Of a stretch of DNA of 64,000 nucleotides, positions 54,009-63,193 are shown piece after piece. The DNA comes from Massilia sp. BSC265 (lineage in GTDB: Bacteria > Pseudomonadota > Gammaproteobacteria > Burkholderiales > Burkholderiaceae_D): NCBI RefSeq assembly GCF_000740675.1, contig NZ_JPXI01000040.1, positions 1 through 64,000 of the forward strand, given 5' to 3'. Position 1 is the first letter of the stretch; each line of letters starts with the position of its first letter. The notes under the pieces are model-generated. The model was not told the origin of the DNA, did not search any database, and saw only the letters and a program-made list of their open reading frames with translations. A program made the position numbers and the translations under genes.

Positions 54009-55075
54009 GCGGTCGCGATGTATTCCGCGATCGCCTTCCCGACCTCGGTCGTGTTTGCCGCCCCGCCCATATCCGGCGTACGCGGCCCGTTCACCAGGCA
54101 ATGCTCCATCGCTTGCACGACCGCATCGTGCGCCTCCGTATAGCCTAAAAACTCCAGCATCATCGCCCCCGACCAGATCATGGCGATCGGGTTCGCGATG
54201 TTCTTTCCGTAGATATCCGGCGCCGAGCCGTGCACCGGTTCGAACAGCGAGGGGAAGGCCCGCTCGGGGTTCAGGTTGGCCGAGGGCGCGATCCCGATCG
54301 TCCCGGTGCAGGCCGGTCCCAGGTCCGACAGGATGTCGCCGAACAGGTTCGAGGCCACCACCACGTCGAAGCGTTCCGGCGACAGCACGAAGCGCGCCGC
54401 CAGGATATCGACGTGGTACTTGTCCCAGCGGACATCCGGATAGGACTCTCCCATCGCAGCGACGCGCTCGTCCCAGTACGGCATCGAGATCGCGATGCCG
54501 TTCGACTTGGTCGCGGCGGTCAAGTGCTTCTTCGGGCGGCGCTGGGCCAGCTCAAAAGCGTACTTGAGGATGCGGTCGGTGCCGTGGCGGGTGAAAATCG
54601 CTTCCTGCAGCACCAGCTCGCGCTCGGTGCCCTCGAACATGCGCCCGCCGACCGCCGAGTATTCGCCCTCGGTGTTTTCCCTCACCACGTAGAAGTCGAT
54701 GTCGCCCGGTTTTTTATTCGCAAGCGGACAGGGCACGCCCGGCATCAGGCGCACCGGGCGCAGGTTGACGTACTGGTCGAACTCGCGGCGGAATTTCAGG
54801 AGCGAGCCCCACAGCGAAATGTGGTCGGGAACGGTGTCGGGCCAGCCGACCGCGCCGAAGAAGATGGCTTCGCAACCGTCGAGCTGCTGTTTCCAATCGT
54901 CCGGCATCATCCTGCCGTGCTGGAGGTAGTAGTCGCAGCTGGCCCACTCGAAGGTGACGAACTCCAGCGGGATATCGAACCGCTGCGCAGCCGCCTCGAC
55001 CACGCGCAGTCCCTCCGGCATGACTTCCTTGCCGATGCCGTCCCCGGCGATCAGGGCGATCCTGTGCTTTTTCAT
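54005..55075 (-). CDS. dmlA: Tartrate dehydrogenase / D-malate dehydrogenase family
   Basis: 356-residue member of the isocitrate/isopropylmalate dehydrogenase family. N-terminal IALIAGDGIGKEVMPEG, substrate region LLKFRREFDQYVNLRPVRLMPG, YVVRENTEGEYSAVGG, catalytic Lys in TAATKSNGIAISM, Asp metal ligands in ASNLFGDILSDLG, and EPVHGSAPDIYGKNIANPIA. The sequence pattern fits DmlA/TtuC and not LeuB. Oxidises D-malate or tartrate with NAD. A divergent LysR gene next to it supports the dmlA/dmlR arrangement. The TAG stop lies in a palindromic repeat. Confidence 0.9.
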   Translation of the reverse strand: MKKHRIALIAGDGIGKEVMPEGLRVVEAAAQRFDIPLEFVTFEWASCDYYLQHGRMMPDDWKQQLDGCEAIFFGAVGWPDTVPDHISLWGSLLKFRREFDQYVNLRPVRLMPGVPCPLANKKPGDIDFYVVRENTEGEYSAVGGRMFEGTERELVLQEAIFTRHGTDRILKYAFELAQRRPKKHLTAATKSNGIAISMPYWDERVAAMGESYPDVRWDKYHVDILAARFVLSPERFDVVVASNLFGDILSDLGPACTGTIGIAPSANLNPERAFPSLFEPVHGSAPDIYGKNIANPIAMIWSGAMMLEFLGYTEAHDAVVQAMEHCLVNGPRTPDMGGAANTTEVGKAIAEYIATA

Positions 55076-55170
55076 TGCTGGCTCCTGTGCTGATTCATGT
55101 CGGTGGTCAGCTTAGCAAGAAAACGCCGCGTTTATAATCCTGTTCAGTGTGGCTTCATGGAACACGAATC

Positions 55171-56109
55171 GTGAATAATGAAATCGAACATGGCGACCTG
55201 CGGGTTTTTGTCGAAGCGGTACGCAAGGGCAGTTTCTCGGCAGCGGCCGAAGCGCTGGGCATGTCCGCGGCCTTCGTCAGCAAGCGCATCGACGTGCTGG
55301 AGGCGCAGCTTGCCGTGCGGCTGTTCGAGCGCTCCACGCGCCGCGTCGTCATCACGGAAGAGGGCGAACAGGTCTACGCCAGAGCCCAGCTGATCCTCGA
55401 GCAGCTCGACGACATGCTCGACGACGTGTCCGAGCGGCGCCAGGAACCTGCCGGACGGCTGCGCATCTGCAGCAGCTTCGGCTTCGGGCGCAATGTGGTG
55501 GCGCCGGTGATCGCCAAGCTGGCGGCAAGCCACCCGAAGCTGCAGATCCGCTTCGAGGTGTTCGACCGGCTGGTCGACACGGTGGCGGAAGGCTTCGACC
55601 TGGACGTGCGTATCGGCGACAACCTGCCGCCGCAGCTGGTGGCGCGCAAGCTGATGGATAACCATCGCATCCTGTGTGCTTCACCGGCCTATCTTGCAAA
55701 GTACGGCATGCCGAAATCGCTGAAGGAACTCGCCAGCCACCAGTGCCTGGCAATCAAGGAGCGCGACCATCCGTTCGGGACGTGGCGCCTGCGCGGCAAG
55801 GCTGGGCAGGAGACCGTACGGGTGTCTGGTGCGCTGTCGACCAACCACGGGGAGATCGCGCTGCGCTGGGCGGTGGAAGGCGCGGGCATCGTGCTGCGCT
55901 CGATGTGGGATGCGCGCAGCTACCTGGAAAGCGGTGCGCTGGTACAGGTGCTGCCCGAGTACACGCAGCCGGCCAGTGTGTGGGCCGTGTATCCGCAGCG
56001 GCTGGCCAGTTCCGGCCGGGTGCGCGTGTGCGTGGAGTTCCTGTGCCGGCACCTGGCGGAATCGCTGCACGCTTGGAGAGACGTGCCTGGACGGAGCGGA
56101 ACGAACTAG
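55171..56109 (+). CDS. LysR-family regulator, DmlR-like
   Basis: 312 residues from GTG 55171, preceded by GGAA 8 bases upstream; an in-frame GTG at 55147 is an alternative. The HTH (about 15-75) is HGDLRVFVEAVRKGSFSAAA...SAAFVSKRIDVLEAQLAVRLFER. The effector domain contains RLRICSSFGFGRNVVAPVIA and FDLDVRIGDNLPPQLVARKL. Divergent from the malate/tartrate dehydrogenase gene across 95 bp, so it probably controls that gene in response to the substrate. Confidence 0.9.
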   Translation: MNNEIEHGDLRVFVEAVRKGSFSAAAEALGMSAAFVSKRIDVLEAQLAVRLFERSTRRVVITEEGEQVYARAQLILEQLDDMLDDVSERRQEPAGRLRICSSFGFGRNVVAPVIAKLAASHPKLQIRFEVFDRLVDTVAEGFDLDVRIGDNLPPQLVARKLMDNHRILCASPAYLAKYGMPKSLKELASHQCLAIKERDHPFGTWRLRGKAGQETVRVSGALSTNHGEIALRWAVEGAGIVLRSMWDARSYLESGALVQVLPEYTQPASVWAVYPQRLASSGRVRVCVEFLCRHLAESLHAWRDVPGRSGTN

Positions 56110-56375
56110 TGGTCGATGAATACGTGAGAAAACTACGTGACGATGTCCGATGAAATGGAGCCCCGAAATAAAAACGGACTGCAAAGGCGGGCCGTGGTCG
56201 GACCGATCAACCCGGCTTTAGGCCATGTTCTGGTTCGAACTTCTCGTTCAAGCACCAGCTTGGTCTGTTCCGCGATCGTGGCGCCCTCGAGGGCGCGAAC
56301 GCGAAGATCGATGCGAAGGCGCGAGGCTAGCTGGCTGCGTATCGACTCCCTCGGTGTTACGCCACAGGACATTGC

Positions 56376-57269
56376 TTAATGCATGTCCGCTTTGACAAAT
56401 TCCACGAAAGACCTGAGTACTGCCGGAATCTGGCGGCGGCTCGGGTAATACAGGTACAGGCCCGGATAAGGTGGGCACCAGTCGCCCAGCACCTGGACCA
56501 GGCGTCCAGCGGCAATGTGATCCAGCACCATCTGTTCGAAGACGTAGGCCAGTCCGGCCCCGTTCAGCGCAGCCGTGGTCATCAGGCCGACATCGCCCAG
56601 CGTGAGCGGGCCGTCGACCTGCGTCTCGAGTTTGCAGTCCGCCTGTGCGAATTCCCATCGGTACACCAGCCCGCTCGGGAAGCGATGCCGTATGCACGGC
56701 AGCCCCAGCAGGTCCTGCGGGTGTTGTGGCGCTGGATACGCAGCGAAAAACGCGGGAGAAGCGACCACCACGGAGCGCATTGGCGGTCCGATCGGAATGG
56801 CGACCATGTCGGCTTCCAGGCGCTCTCCGAAACGTACGCCGGCATCGGCGCCGCTGGAAACGATGTCGACCATGGCGTCGTTGTCGAGTATCTCGACTTT
56901 TATCTCTGGGAATGCCCGCAAGAATCTCGCGACAAGGGGGAGCAGGACGATGTGCGTCGACGCCCGACCCGACGAAATACGCAGCAGGCCGGTCGGCTTG
57001 TCGCGGAAACGGTTCAGGTCTTCGAGGGCGTCGTCGATATCCCGGAATGCCGGCGCCAGGCGGGCGAGAAGGCGACTTCCCGCTTCGGTCAGCGCCACGC
57101 TGCGGGTGGTGCGATTGAATAACCTGACCCCGAGTTTTTCTTCGAAACCGCGCAAGGCATGACTCAGGGCCGAAGGCGAGACACCGAGTTCGATCGCCGC
57201 CCTGCTCAGGTTCAGCTGCCTGGCGATGGCCAGAAAAATCTCCAGCTCGGAATGGGAAGCGGTTCTCAT
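56376..57269 (-). CDS. LysR-family transcriptional regulator
   Basis: 297 residues. HTH at about 5-62 (SELEIFLAIARQLNLSRAA, GVSPSALSHALRGFEEKLG, VRLFNRTTRSVALTEAG). Effector domain with LLRISSGRASTHIVLLPLVARFLRAFPEIKVEI. It is divergent from the EAL gene across 170 bp. Target unknown. The 266 bp behind it (56110-56375) hold no gene I can support. Confidence 0.92.
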   Translation of the reverse strand: MRTASHSELEIFLAIARQLNLSRAAIELGVSPSALSHALRGFEEKLGVRLFNRTTRSVALTEAGSRLLARLAPAFRDIDDALEDLNRFRDKPTGLLRISSGRASTHIVLLPLVARFLRAFPEIKVEILDNDAMVDIVSSGADAGVRFGERLEADMVAIPIGPPMRSVVVASPAFFAAYPAPQHPQDLLGLPCIRHRFPSGLVYRWEFAQADCKLETQVDGPLTLGDVGLMTTAALNGAGLAYVFEQMVLDHIAAGRLVQVLGDWCPPYPGLYLYYPSRRQIPAVLRSFVEFVKADMH

Positions 57270-57439
57270 TGGTGAACGATGCTCACATACCTTTTCCAGA
57301 TTAAGGCGATTATCACACTAATGCCTTGCGCGTAAAGTGCATTCATCAATCAGGCGGACGAGGGATTTGACCGGGATATCCCGGGCCGCGCCCGAGCCTG
57401 GTCTGTCCGTGATGAAAGCACTGATCAATGGAGCGTGAG

Positions 57440-58312
57440 ATGCATAACGATATCGAGGTCCTGGCCAAGCTATGGAAAAGGCAGCCGGGACCGGCCGCCG
57501 GCGAACAGCCGGCACGCAGGCGGTGGAGCAGGGCGGAACTGGTGTCGGCCATCGCGTCGCGGCAGTTCGTGCCCTTCTTTCAGCCGAAGGTCGACCTCAA
57601 GACCGCCCGGCTCACCGGCGTCGAGGTTCTCACGCGGTGGCGGCATCCCGAGCAGGGAATGCTGCTGCCGTCCGAATTCCTCGAACAACTGGAAGGGCAG
57701 GGACTGATCGAACAGCTGACCGATTGCGTGATGGCGCAGGCCCTTTCCTGCGTGTCCGGATGCAAGGTCCATGGACGCGACATCAGCCTGGCACTGAACA
57801 TCTCGCCGACGACGCTGCAGGCCGCGCATGCGGCCGAGCATCTCGCCGAGCTGGTGGCGGCATCCGGCATGTGCGCCGCGCAGCTGACCATCGAGCTCAC
57901 CGAAACAGTGGCCTGCGAAACCAGCGCCGCCGTCCACGAATCGCTCATCCGGCTGCGCGAGCTCGGCTTCCAGATCTCGATCGACGATTTCGGGACAGGA
58001 TATTCTTCCATGAAGCTCCTCAGTACAATGCCTTTTACCGAGCTGAAGATCGACCGCAGCCTGGTGAGCGGCGCAGTGCACGACCCGAAAGCGGCGCTGG
58101 TCCTGGAGTCGATCATCCAGCTGGCGGGCAAGCTTCGACTCCGGACCGTGGCCGAAGGGATCGAAACGCGCGAGGATATCGTCCTGCTGCGCGCGCTGGG
58201 ATGCGAGGTGGGCCAGGGATATTTCCTCGGGCTGCCGATGTCCCACCTGCACTTCCTCAGGAGTCTCGAGGCTGGCAGGACCCCGATCGCCACCGGACAG
58301 GCGGCTGATTAA
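57440..58312 (+). CDS. EAL-domain cyclic di-GMP phosphodiesterase
   Basis: 290 residues from ATG 57440 (GGAG at 57430-57433; an in-frame ATG at 57428 lacks this). A single EAL domain with no sensor domain. Catalytic set complete: Glu in GVEVLTRWRHPEQG, Asn in ISLALNISP, Glu in LTIELTETVA, Asp-Asp in ISIDDFGTGYSS, Lys in ELKIDRSLV, Glu in AEGIETRED, Gln in VGQGYFLGLPM. So likely an active enzyme that lowers c-di-GMP. Its stop overlaps the stop of the convergent antiporter gene. Confidence 0.93.
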   Translation: MHNDIEVLAKLWKRQPGPAAGEQPARRRWSRAELVSAIASRQFVPFFQPKVDLKTARLTGVEVLTRWRHPEQGMLLPSEFLEQLEGQGLIEQLTDCVMAQALSCVSGCKVHGRDISLALNISPTTLQAAHAAEHLAELVAASGMCAAQLTIELTETVACETSAAVHESLIRLRELGFQISIDDFGTGYSSMKLLSTMPFTELKIDRSLVSGAVHDPKAALVLESIIQLAGKLRLRTVAEGIETREDIVLLRALGCEVGQGYFLGLPMSHLHFLRSLEAGRTPIATGQAAD

Positions 58313-60108
58313 TGTTCTCCCAAATGTTCTCCCAAATGTTCTCCCTGAGTGACGTTGTTGCGCACCAGGTCGCGCGCCGAATACAGGCCATGAACACGTT
58401 CGATCGAGAACCGGTCGCTGTCGCGCTGGCGCACCTCGCTCATGAGCTGCTGGTGCACGGAGGCTTCGACCTGCAACAGGTCCAGCGCCTTGTCCGCCAG
58501 GGCAAGCGCGGACTCGAAGGTTTCCCGTACCTGCCAGTCCACCCCGGCGTGCGCCAGCTCGATCGCGTGTTCCCTGTCGTAGGCACGCGCCAGCACGGGA
58601 ATGGCGGGGAAGGCGCTCTTGGCAATTTCGACGATCTTGGTCGCGCTTGCGCGGTCGTCGATCGCAACGACGATGAGCCCGGCGTCCTGCGCACCGGCGG
58701 CGTGCAGGATGTCGAGCCGGCTGCCGTCTCCGTAGTACACCTTGAATCCGAACGCCTCGAGGTCGAGGATGGCCTGGGTGCTTGCCTCGATGATGGAGAC
58801 CGTCGCGCCGCTCGCCAGGAGGGGCTGGCTGACAATCTGCCCGAAGCGCCCGAACCCGATCAGGAGCACCTTGGCCGACAGGTTCCCGGGTGGCTGGATG
58901 CCTGCGGCCGGCTGCGCCGGCTTGGGCATCAGGAGGTCGTACAGGTAGATCAGGAAGGGCGTCAGGATCATCGACGCGATGATGGCGCTGGTGAGGATGG
59001 CGTTCGCCTCGGCATCGATGATGCCGGCCTCGGTTGCCGCGGCGTACAGCACGAAGGCGAATTCCCCGCCCTGGGCCATGAGCACCGCCCGCCCGATGGC
59101 TTCCCGGTTCTCCAGTTTGAACAGGCGCGCCACGACATAGATGGCCGCCATTTTCAGCAGCATGTAGGCCGCGACGAGCAGGGCGACCGCGTTCCAGTTC
59201 CCGGCGATGACCGCCAGGTCCAGGGCCATGCCGACGCTCAGGAAAAACAGGCCGAGCAGGATACCCCGGAAAGGCTCGATGTCCGCCTCGAGCTGGTGGC
59301 GGAAGGCCGACTCCGACAGCAGCACCCCGGCCAGGAAGGCCCCCATGGCCATGGACAGTCCTCCGAGCTGCATGGCATAGGCGGAGCCCAGCACGACGAA
59401 CAGGGCGGCGGCGGCCATGACTTCGCGGGCATGAGCCTTGCCGAGAAACCTGAAGACCGGATTGAGCAGGTAGCGCCCCGCCAGTACCACCGCCGCCAGG
59501 GCGGCCAGCCCGGCGCCGACCGCCCCTATCCTTCCGCCGGCCGCCATGCCCGTTTCCTGGGGAGCCAGCAGGGCGACGATTGCGAGCAGCGGCACGATGG
59601 CCATGTCTTCCAGCAGCAGGATGGCGATCGTGCGGCGGCCGCGCGGCAATCCCCGCACATGGCGCTCTTCCAGTATCTGCATGACGATCGCCGTGGAGGT
59701 GAGCACGAACCCGGTCCCGGCGACGAAGCTTTGGGCAAAGGGGAAGCCCAGCGCCATGCCGAAGCCGGTCAACAGGGCGCTGCAGATCCCGACCTGGGCG
59801 AAGCCGAGACCGAAGATCTCGCCGCGCATGGCCCACAGACGCGATGGCTGCATCTCCAGGCCGATGACGAACAGGAACAGGACGACGCCCAGTTCGGCGA
59901 TGTGGAGGATGGATGCGGGATCGGCAATGATCCCGAACCCGTAGGGGCCGATGACGATGCCGGCCGCAAGGTAGCCGGTCACCGAGCCGAGGCCGAGGCG
60001 CTTGAAGAGCGGGACGGCAAGTACGGCTGCTCCGAGCAGGACGAGGACAGGCAGGAGGTCGACGCCCGCATGTGCCGGAACGCCCGCGGTCTCCGAAATC
60101 GCACTCAC
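58309..60108 (-). CDS. KefB/CPA2-type monovalent cation:proton antiporter
   Basis: 599 residues. GTG start at 60108 chosen for the AGGAGG six bases upstream; ATG starts at 60138 and 60183 lack this. An N-terminal Na_H_Exchanger domain with about 12 TM helices (LLPVLVLLGAAVLAVPLFKR, LGVVLFLFVIGLEMQPSRLW, LLLEDMAIVPLLAIVALLAP) precedes a TrkA_N/RCK domain with VLLIGFGRFGQIVSQPLLAS (NAD-binding). The extreme C-terminus is the repeated GEHLGEHLGEH, encoded by a 12-bp x3 tandem repeat. Convergent with the EAL gene, stops overlapping. Confidence 0.93.
   Translation of the reverse strand: MSAISETAGVPAHAGVDLLPVLVLLGAAVLAVPLFKRLGLGSVTGYLAAGIVIGPYGFGIIADPASILHIAELGVVLFLFVIGLEMQPSRLWAMRGEIFGLGFAQVGICSALLTGFGMALGFPFAQSFVAGTGFVLTSTAIVMQILEERHVRGLPRGRRTIAILLLEDMAIVPLLAIVALLAPQETGMAAGGRIGAVGAGLAALAAVVLAGRYLLNPVFRFLGKAHAREVMAAAALFVVLGSAYAMQLGGLSMAMGAFLAGVLLSESAFRHQLEADIEPFRGILLGLFFLSVGMALDLAVIAGNWNAVALLVAAYMLLKMAAIYVVARLFKLENREAIGRAVLMAQGGEFAFVLYAAATEAGIIDAEANAILTSAIIASMILTPFLIYLYDLLMPKPAQPAAGIQPPGNLSAKVLLIGFGRFGQIVSQPLLASGATVSIIEASTQAILDLEAFGFKVYYGDGSRLDILHAAGAQDAGLIVVAIDDRASATKIVEIAKSAFPAIPVLARAYDREHAIELAHAGVDWQVRETFESALALADKALDLLQVEASVHQQLMSEVRQRDSDRFSIERVHGLYSARDLVRNNVTQGEHLGEHLGEH
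58311..58346. repeat. 12-bp x3 tandem repeat in the antiporter C-terminus
   Basis: AATGTTCTCCCA three times in a row (last base differs), which reads GEHL units on the minus strand and ends at the stop codon shared with the EAL gene. Confidence 0.95.
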
Positions 60109-60183
60109 GGATGCCTCCTGTGCCGGGTGGGGAAACATGCATGCCGCTGCCCGGCGTGTGGCATGCGGCAGGACCTCTTGCAC

Positions 60184-60720
60184 CTATCTGGAGGCGGTCG
60201 GCCTGACCCGCGTCCAGAGGTCATTGAACTCGATCGGGTCGAAGAAGGCAACGACGCGTACCGCCTTCCCGCCCTCCATGTCCATGATCCAGGTGTAGGT
60301 ATTCTTGTAGGGCTTGCCGTCGGTCGCGGTGCCCTGCGCATCGAAGTAGACGATGACCGTGTCGCCGTCGGCATACAAGCCGCGGACCACCGGCTTGAGC
60401 GGCTTGCTCATGCGGGCGTTGAACGGCTGGATGACCTCGCTCATGAATGCCGCCTTGTCCGGATAGGTCTTCGACGCCAGCGTCTTGCCGACGATGGTCC
60501 ACTCGGCCCTGTCAGCCAGCAGGTCGAAGGGCCGTCCGGTGCCGGCGGCCCAGCCGTCGAATGCCGCTTGCACGAGCGCCTTGTTGTTTTTTTCGGTATC
60601 GGAATACACGTTTCCTCCTTGTTCGCCTGCCGCAGCAGGCAGCGCGAGCGCGGCCGACAGGAGCAGGGCCGCGGGCGCAAACGGGGACTTGGTCAATGAT
60701 GGCTTGAGGCCGATACGCAT
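60184..60720 (-). CDS. Secreted NTF2/SnoaL-like protein
   Basis: 178 residues. Signal peptide to about ALPAAAG, then an NTF2-like cone fold: NNKALVQAAFDGWAAGTGRPF, AEWTIVGKTLASKTYPDK, VRGLYADGDTVIVYFDAQGTA and YTWIMDMEGGKAVRVVAFFDP. These are often ketosteroid-isomerase-like small-molecule enzymes or binding proteins. AGGAG precedes ATG 60720. It heads no clear operon but is clustered with two SDRs, an antiporter and a GlcG-like gene. Confidence 0.87.
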   Translation of the reverse strand: MRIGLKPSLTKSPFAPAALLLSAALALPAAAGEQGGNVYSDTEKNNKALVQAAFDGWAAGTGRPFDLLADRAEWTIVGKTLASKTYPDKAAFMSEVIQPFNARMSKPLKPVVRGLYADGDTVIVYFDAQGTATDGKPYKNTYTWIMDMEGGKAVRVVAFFDPIEFNDLWTRVRPTASR

Positions 60721-60779
60721 GATGGCTCCTGGTGAAGTCGAAGGGGTGCAGGCCGGACTGCCTGCACCATCGCGCTTGC

Positions 60780-61592
60780 TCAGATCTGGTTTTCCCAGGC
60801 CTGGATCTGGTGCTGCTTGAGCATGTCCTCGATCTTCTTGGGCATCACGTTGCGGAACTTGCCGGTATCGGCGGGAACGACCTCGATCATCGTGTCGATC
60901 ATTTCCCTGGCGTCCATCCTGCCTTCGGGCGTGGCGAAGAAATCGTCGAATCCCTTGCGCAGCGCGGCCAGGTCGGTCAGGTGCTTTTTCGGATCCAGCC
61001 AACGGAAGGGGTTGTCGGCCATGGTCTCGTTGTACCCGGTGTAGTAGGCGCCCGGGTTGATCGTCTGGATCTTGATGCCGTACGAAGCGAGTTCCTGCTG
61101 CAGGGCCTCGGCGATCGATTCGAGGGCGTGCTTGGTCGACACATAGGTGCCCCAGTTGGCCGGCGTGAACAGTCCGCCCATCGACGAGGTGAACACGACC
61201 TTCTTGCCCCGCGCGCTGCCTTCGTCGATCCACTTGCGCACGACCCGTTGGGTCAGCACCAGCGGAAGGAACACATTCACGTCGAAATTCTTGCGCACCA
61301 GGTCGATGGGGATCTCCCACACGGGGCCGGCCTCGCCCATGCCGGCGTTGTTCCACAGGATGTCATAGTCCCAGGTCACGGCCTGGTCGATGTCGTAGGG
61401 ATCGGTCAGGTCGAGGCGGGCGACCTTGATCCGGTCCTTCAGGCCGAGCCGCTCGACCTCCTCGCGCAAGGGTGTGACCTGCGATGCCACGTGGACCGTG
61501 GCGATGATCTTGTGGCCATTGCGCGCCATGCCGATGGCGGCGCCATGCCCGAAGCCACCGGCCGAACCGGTGATGAGGATCGTTTTGGACAT
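60780..61592 (-). CDS. Short-chain dehydrogenase/reductase (SDR)
   Basis: 270 residues. Cofactor motif TILITGSAGGFGHGAAIGMA (TGxxxGxG), DILWNNAGMGEAG (NNAG), VVFTSSMGGLF and catalytic YVSTKHALESIAEALQQELA (YxxxK). NAD(P)-dependent. Substrate unknown. Start ATG 61592 with AAAGGA upstream. Same direction as the two neighbours, so possibly one unit with the GlcG-like and NTF2-like genes. Confidence 0.92.
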   Translation of the reverse strand: MSKTILITGSAGGFGHGAAIGMARNGHKIIATVHVASQVTPLREEVERLGLKDRIKVARLDLTDPYDIDQAVTWDYDILWNNAGMGEAGPVWEIPIDLVRKNFDVNVFLPLVLTQRVVRKWIDEGSARGKKVVFTSSMGGLFTPANWGTYVSTKHALESIAEALQQELASYGIKIQTINPGAYYTGYNETMADNPFRWLDPKKHLTDLAALRKGFDDFFATPEGRMDAREMIDTMIEVVPADTGKFRNVMPKKIEDMLKQHQIQAWENQI

Positions 61593-61637
61593 GTCAGGAT
61601 TCCTTTCATGGCTGTTGTCGTGTCATCAAACTGGAAA

Positions 61638-62042
61638 TCAGAGGAGCACGGCTGCCGCACCCGCCTGCGCAATCTCCCTGTCCTGGGATACCGCTCCGCC
61701 GGAGACGCCGACGGCCCCGATCAGGCTTCCGTCCGGCGCCTTGAGCGAGATGCCGCCAGCGAATGGCATCAGGCCGCCGTTGCTGTGTTCGAGGCCAGGG
61801 GCGGGCGCGCCGGGCTTGCAGTATTCCCAGACGTCTTCGCTGTTGCAGGAGAAGAGTGCCGCGGTACGCGCCTTGCCGATCGCGATATCGATGGAGCCAA
61901 TCGGCGCGTGATCCATCCGGTACAGGGCTTTCAGGTGACAGCCTGCGTCGAGGACGCTGATGATGACCGGGACACCGAGTTCCCGTGCCCTGGATTCGGC
62001 GCGCGCGATGACCGCCTGCGCCTGCTCGATTGTCACTTGCAT
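61638..62042 (-). CDS. GlcG/HbpS family heme-binding-like protein
   Basis: 134-residue GlcG/HbpS domain: MQVTIEQAQAVIARAESRA, VPVIISVLDAGCHLKALYRMDHAP, IDIAIGKARTAALFSC, ALKAPDG-type LKAPDGSLIGAVGVSGG. Unlike secreted HbpS it has no signal peptide. Perfect AAAGGAGGT before ATG 62042. Role uncertain (heme or corrinoid-like ligand binding in relatives). Confidence 0.88.
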   Translation of the reverse strand: MQVTIEQAQAVIARAESRARELGVPVIISVLDAGCHLKALYRMDHAPIGSIDIAIGKARTAALFSCNSEDVWEYCKPGAPAPGLEHSNGGLMPFAGGISLKAPDGSLIGAVGVSGGAVSQDREIAQAGAAAVLL

Positions 62043-62196
62043 TCGCTACCTCCTTTCGTGAGTGAGAGTCACGTTGCTTACCCTAATCAAGGTAATGTCT
62101 CGGAGTCATGCATATGCATTGCGCATAATGTGTGGCAAAAAAATAAAGAGCCTGAATCAGGATAATCGCTATCAAGGGAAAATCAAGAACGGCGGA

Positions 62197-62229
62197 GGGA
62201 CAAGCCCGAGGTGCTGCCTGGCTTGTCCC
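62197..62229 (-). terminator. Hairpin downstream of the second SDR gene
   Basis: Perfect 10-bp inverted repeat GGGACAAGCC/GGCTTGTCCC with a 13-base loop, 9 bp past the stop codon of the second SDR. No clean T-run follows, so its strength is uncertain. The rest of 62043-62196 shows no gene. Confidence 0.5.
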
Positions 62230-62238
62230 CCGTTTCCC

Positions 62239-63084
62239 TTACGGCGCTGGCACCGCGGCGTCGTGGTCGGTGGACAGGGCCACCGCCATCCATTCCTCCA
62301 GTTCGCGCTCGACCACGCGGTTCTTTTCACGCAGGCGCGCAACGGTGTCGCTGCCCAGCGGCAGCCGCACCGGCGGTCGGACGGCGTCCGCCAGCAGCAG
62401 CATGGCAACGGCAAGCTTGTACGGGTCGCCCGGCTGCTGGTGGTTGGCCTCGGCGGCATGGCCGCGCATGGCGCCGACCGTGGCCGCATAGTCGTCGATC
62501 ACGGCCGCCGTGGACGAGAGCGAGCTGGCATCCAGGAAGTCGGTGCGGAAGAAGCCCGGTTCCACGACGGTCGCGTGGATGCCGAGGGGCTGGAGTTCCT
62601 GCGCCAGCGCTTCGGTGATGCCTTCCACCGCAAACTTGGTCGAGCCGTACACCCCCCAGCCCGGGTAGGCCATGTAGCCGCCGATCGAGGAGATATTGAT
62701 GACGTGGCCGCTGCGCTGCCTGCGCATCACCGGCAGCACGGCGCGCGTCACATTCAGCAGGCCGAAGACGTTCGTTTCATACAACCGGCGCACCTCCTCG
62801 GCGGAGGATTCTTCCACGGCGCCCAGCAGGCCATAGCCGGCGTTGTTGACGAGGACGTCGATGCGCCCGAAGCGCGCGGTCGCCTGCGTGACGGCTTGTG
62901 CGGCGGCGTGTTCGTCGGTGACGTCCAAGGGCAGCGCCAGCAGCCGAGGATGTTCGCCGAGCACCCGCAGGACCGATTGCGGCTGGCGCGCCGTCGCCAC
63001 GACATTGTCGCCGCGTGCCAGGGCAAGCCGTGCGATGAGAAGACCGAAGCCGCGCGAAGCGCCGGTGATCAACCAGGTTTTCAT
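62239..63084 (-). CDS. Short-chain dehydrogenase/reductase (SDR)
   Basis: 281 residues from ATG 63084. An in-frame ATG at 63090 would abut the AAAGGA site, while 63084 sits 6 bases from it, so 63084 is preferred. Motifs: TWLITGASRGFGLLIARLAL, IDVLVNNAGYGLLGAVEES, INISSIGGYMAYPGWGVYGS with Tyr/Lys in VYGSTKFAVEG. Resembles oxidoreductases of the retinol dehydrogenase-like SDR class. Divergent from a LysR gene that probably controls it. Confidence 0.92.
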   Translation of the reverse strand: MKTWLITGASRGFGLLIARLALARGDNVVATARQPQSVLRVLGEHPRLLALPLDVTDEHAAAQAVTQATARFGRIDVLVNNAGYGLLGAVEESSAEEVRRLYETNVFGLLNVTRAVLPVMRRQRSGHVINISSIGGYMAYPGWGVYGSTKFAVEGITEALAQELQPLGIHATVVEPGFFRTDFLDASSLSSTAAVIDDYAATVGAMRGHAAEANHQQPGDPYKLAVAMLLLADAVRPPVRLPLGSDTVARLREKNRVVERELEEWMAVALSTDHDAAVPAP

Positions 63085-63193
63085 GTTCATTCCTTTCGTG
63101 GGTGGTTGGGAATGAGGGCAGTGTAGGGAGGATCCACCTGCTAAACTAGTGAGGGTAAAGCTGATTGATTTTCACCTTCTGGTTGTAAATGGC

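Noticed and set aside
56110-56375. Short open frames of about 80 codons on both strands
   Set aside because: No ribosome binding sites, motifs or recognisable similarity; treated as intergenic. Remnant DNA is possible but not supported.
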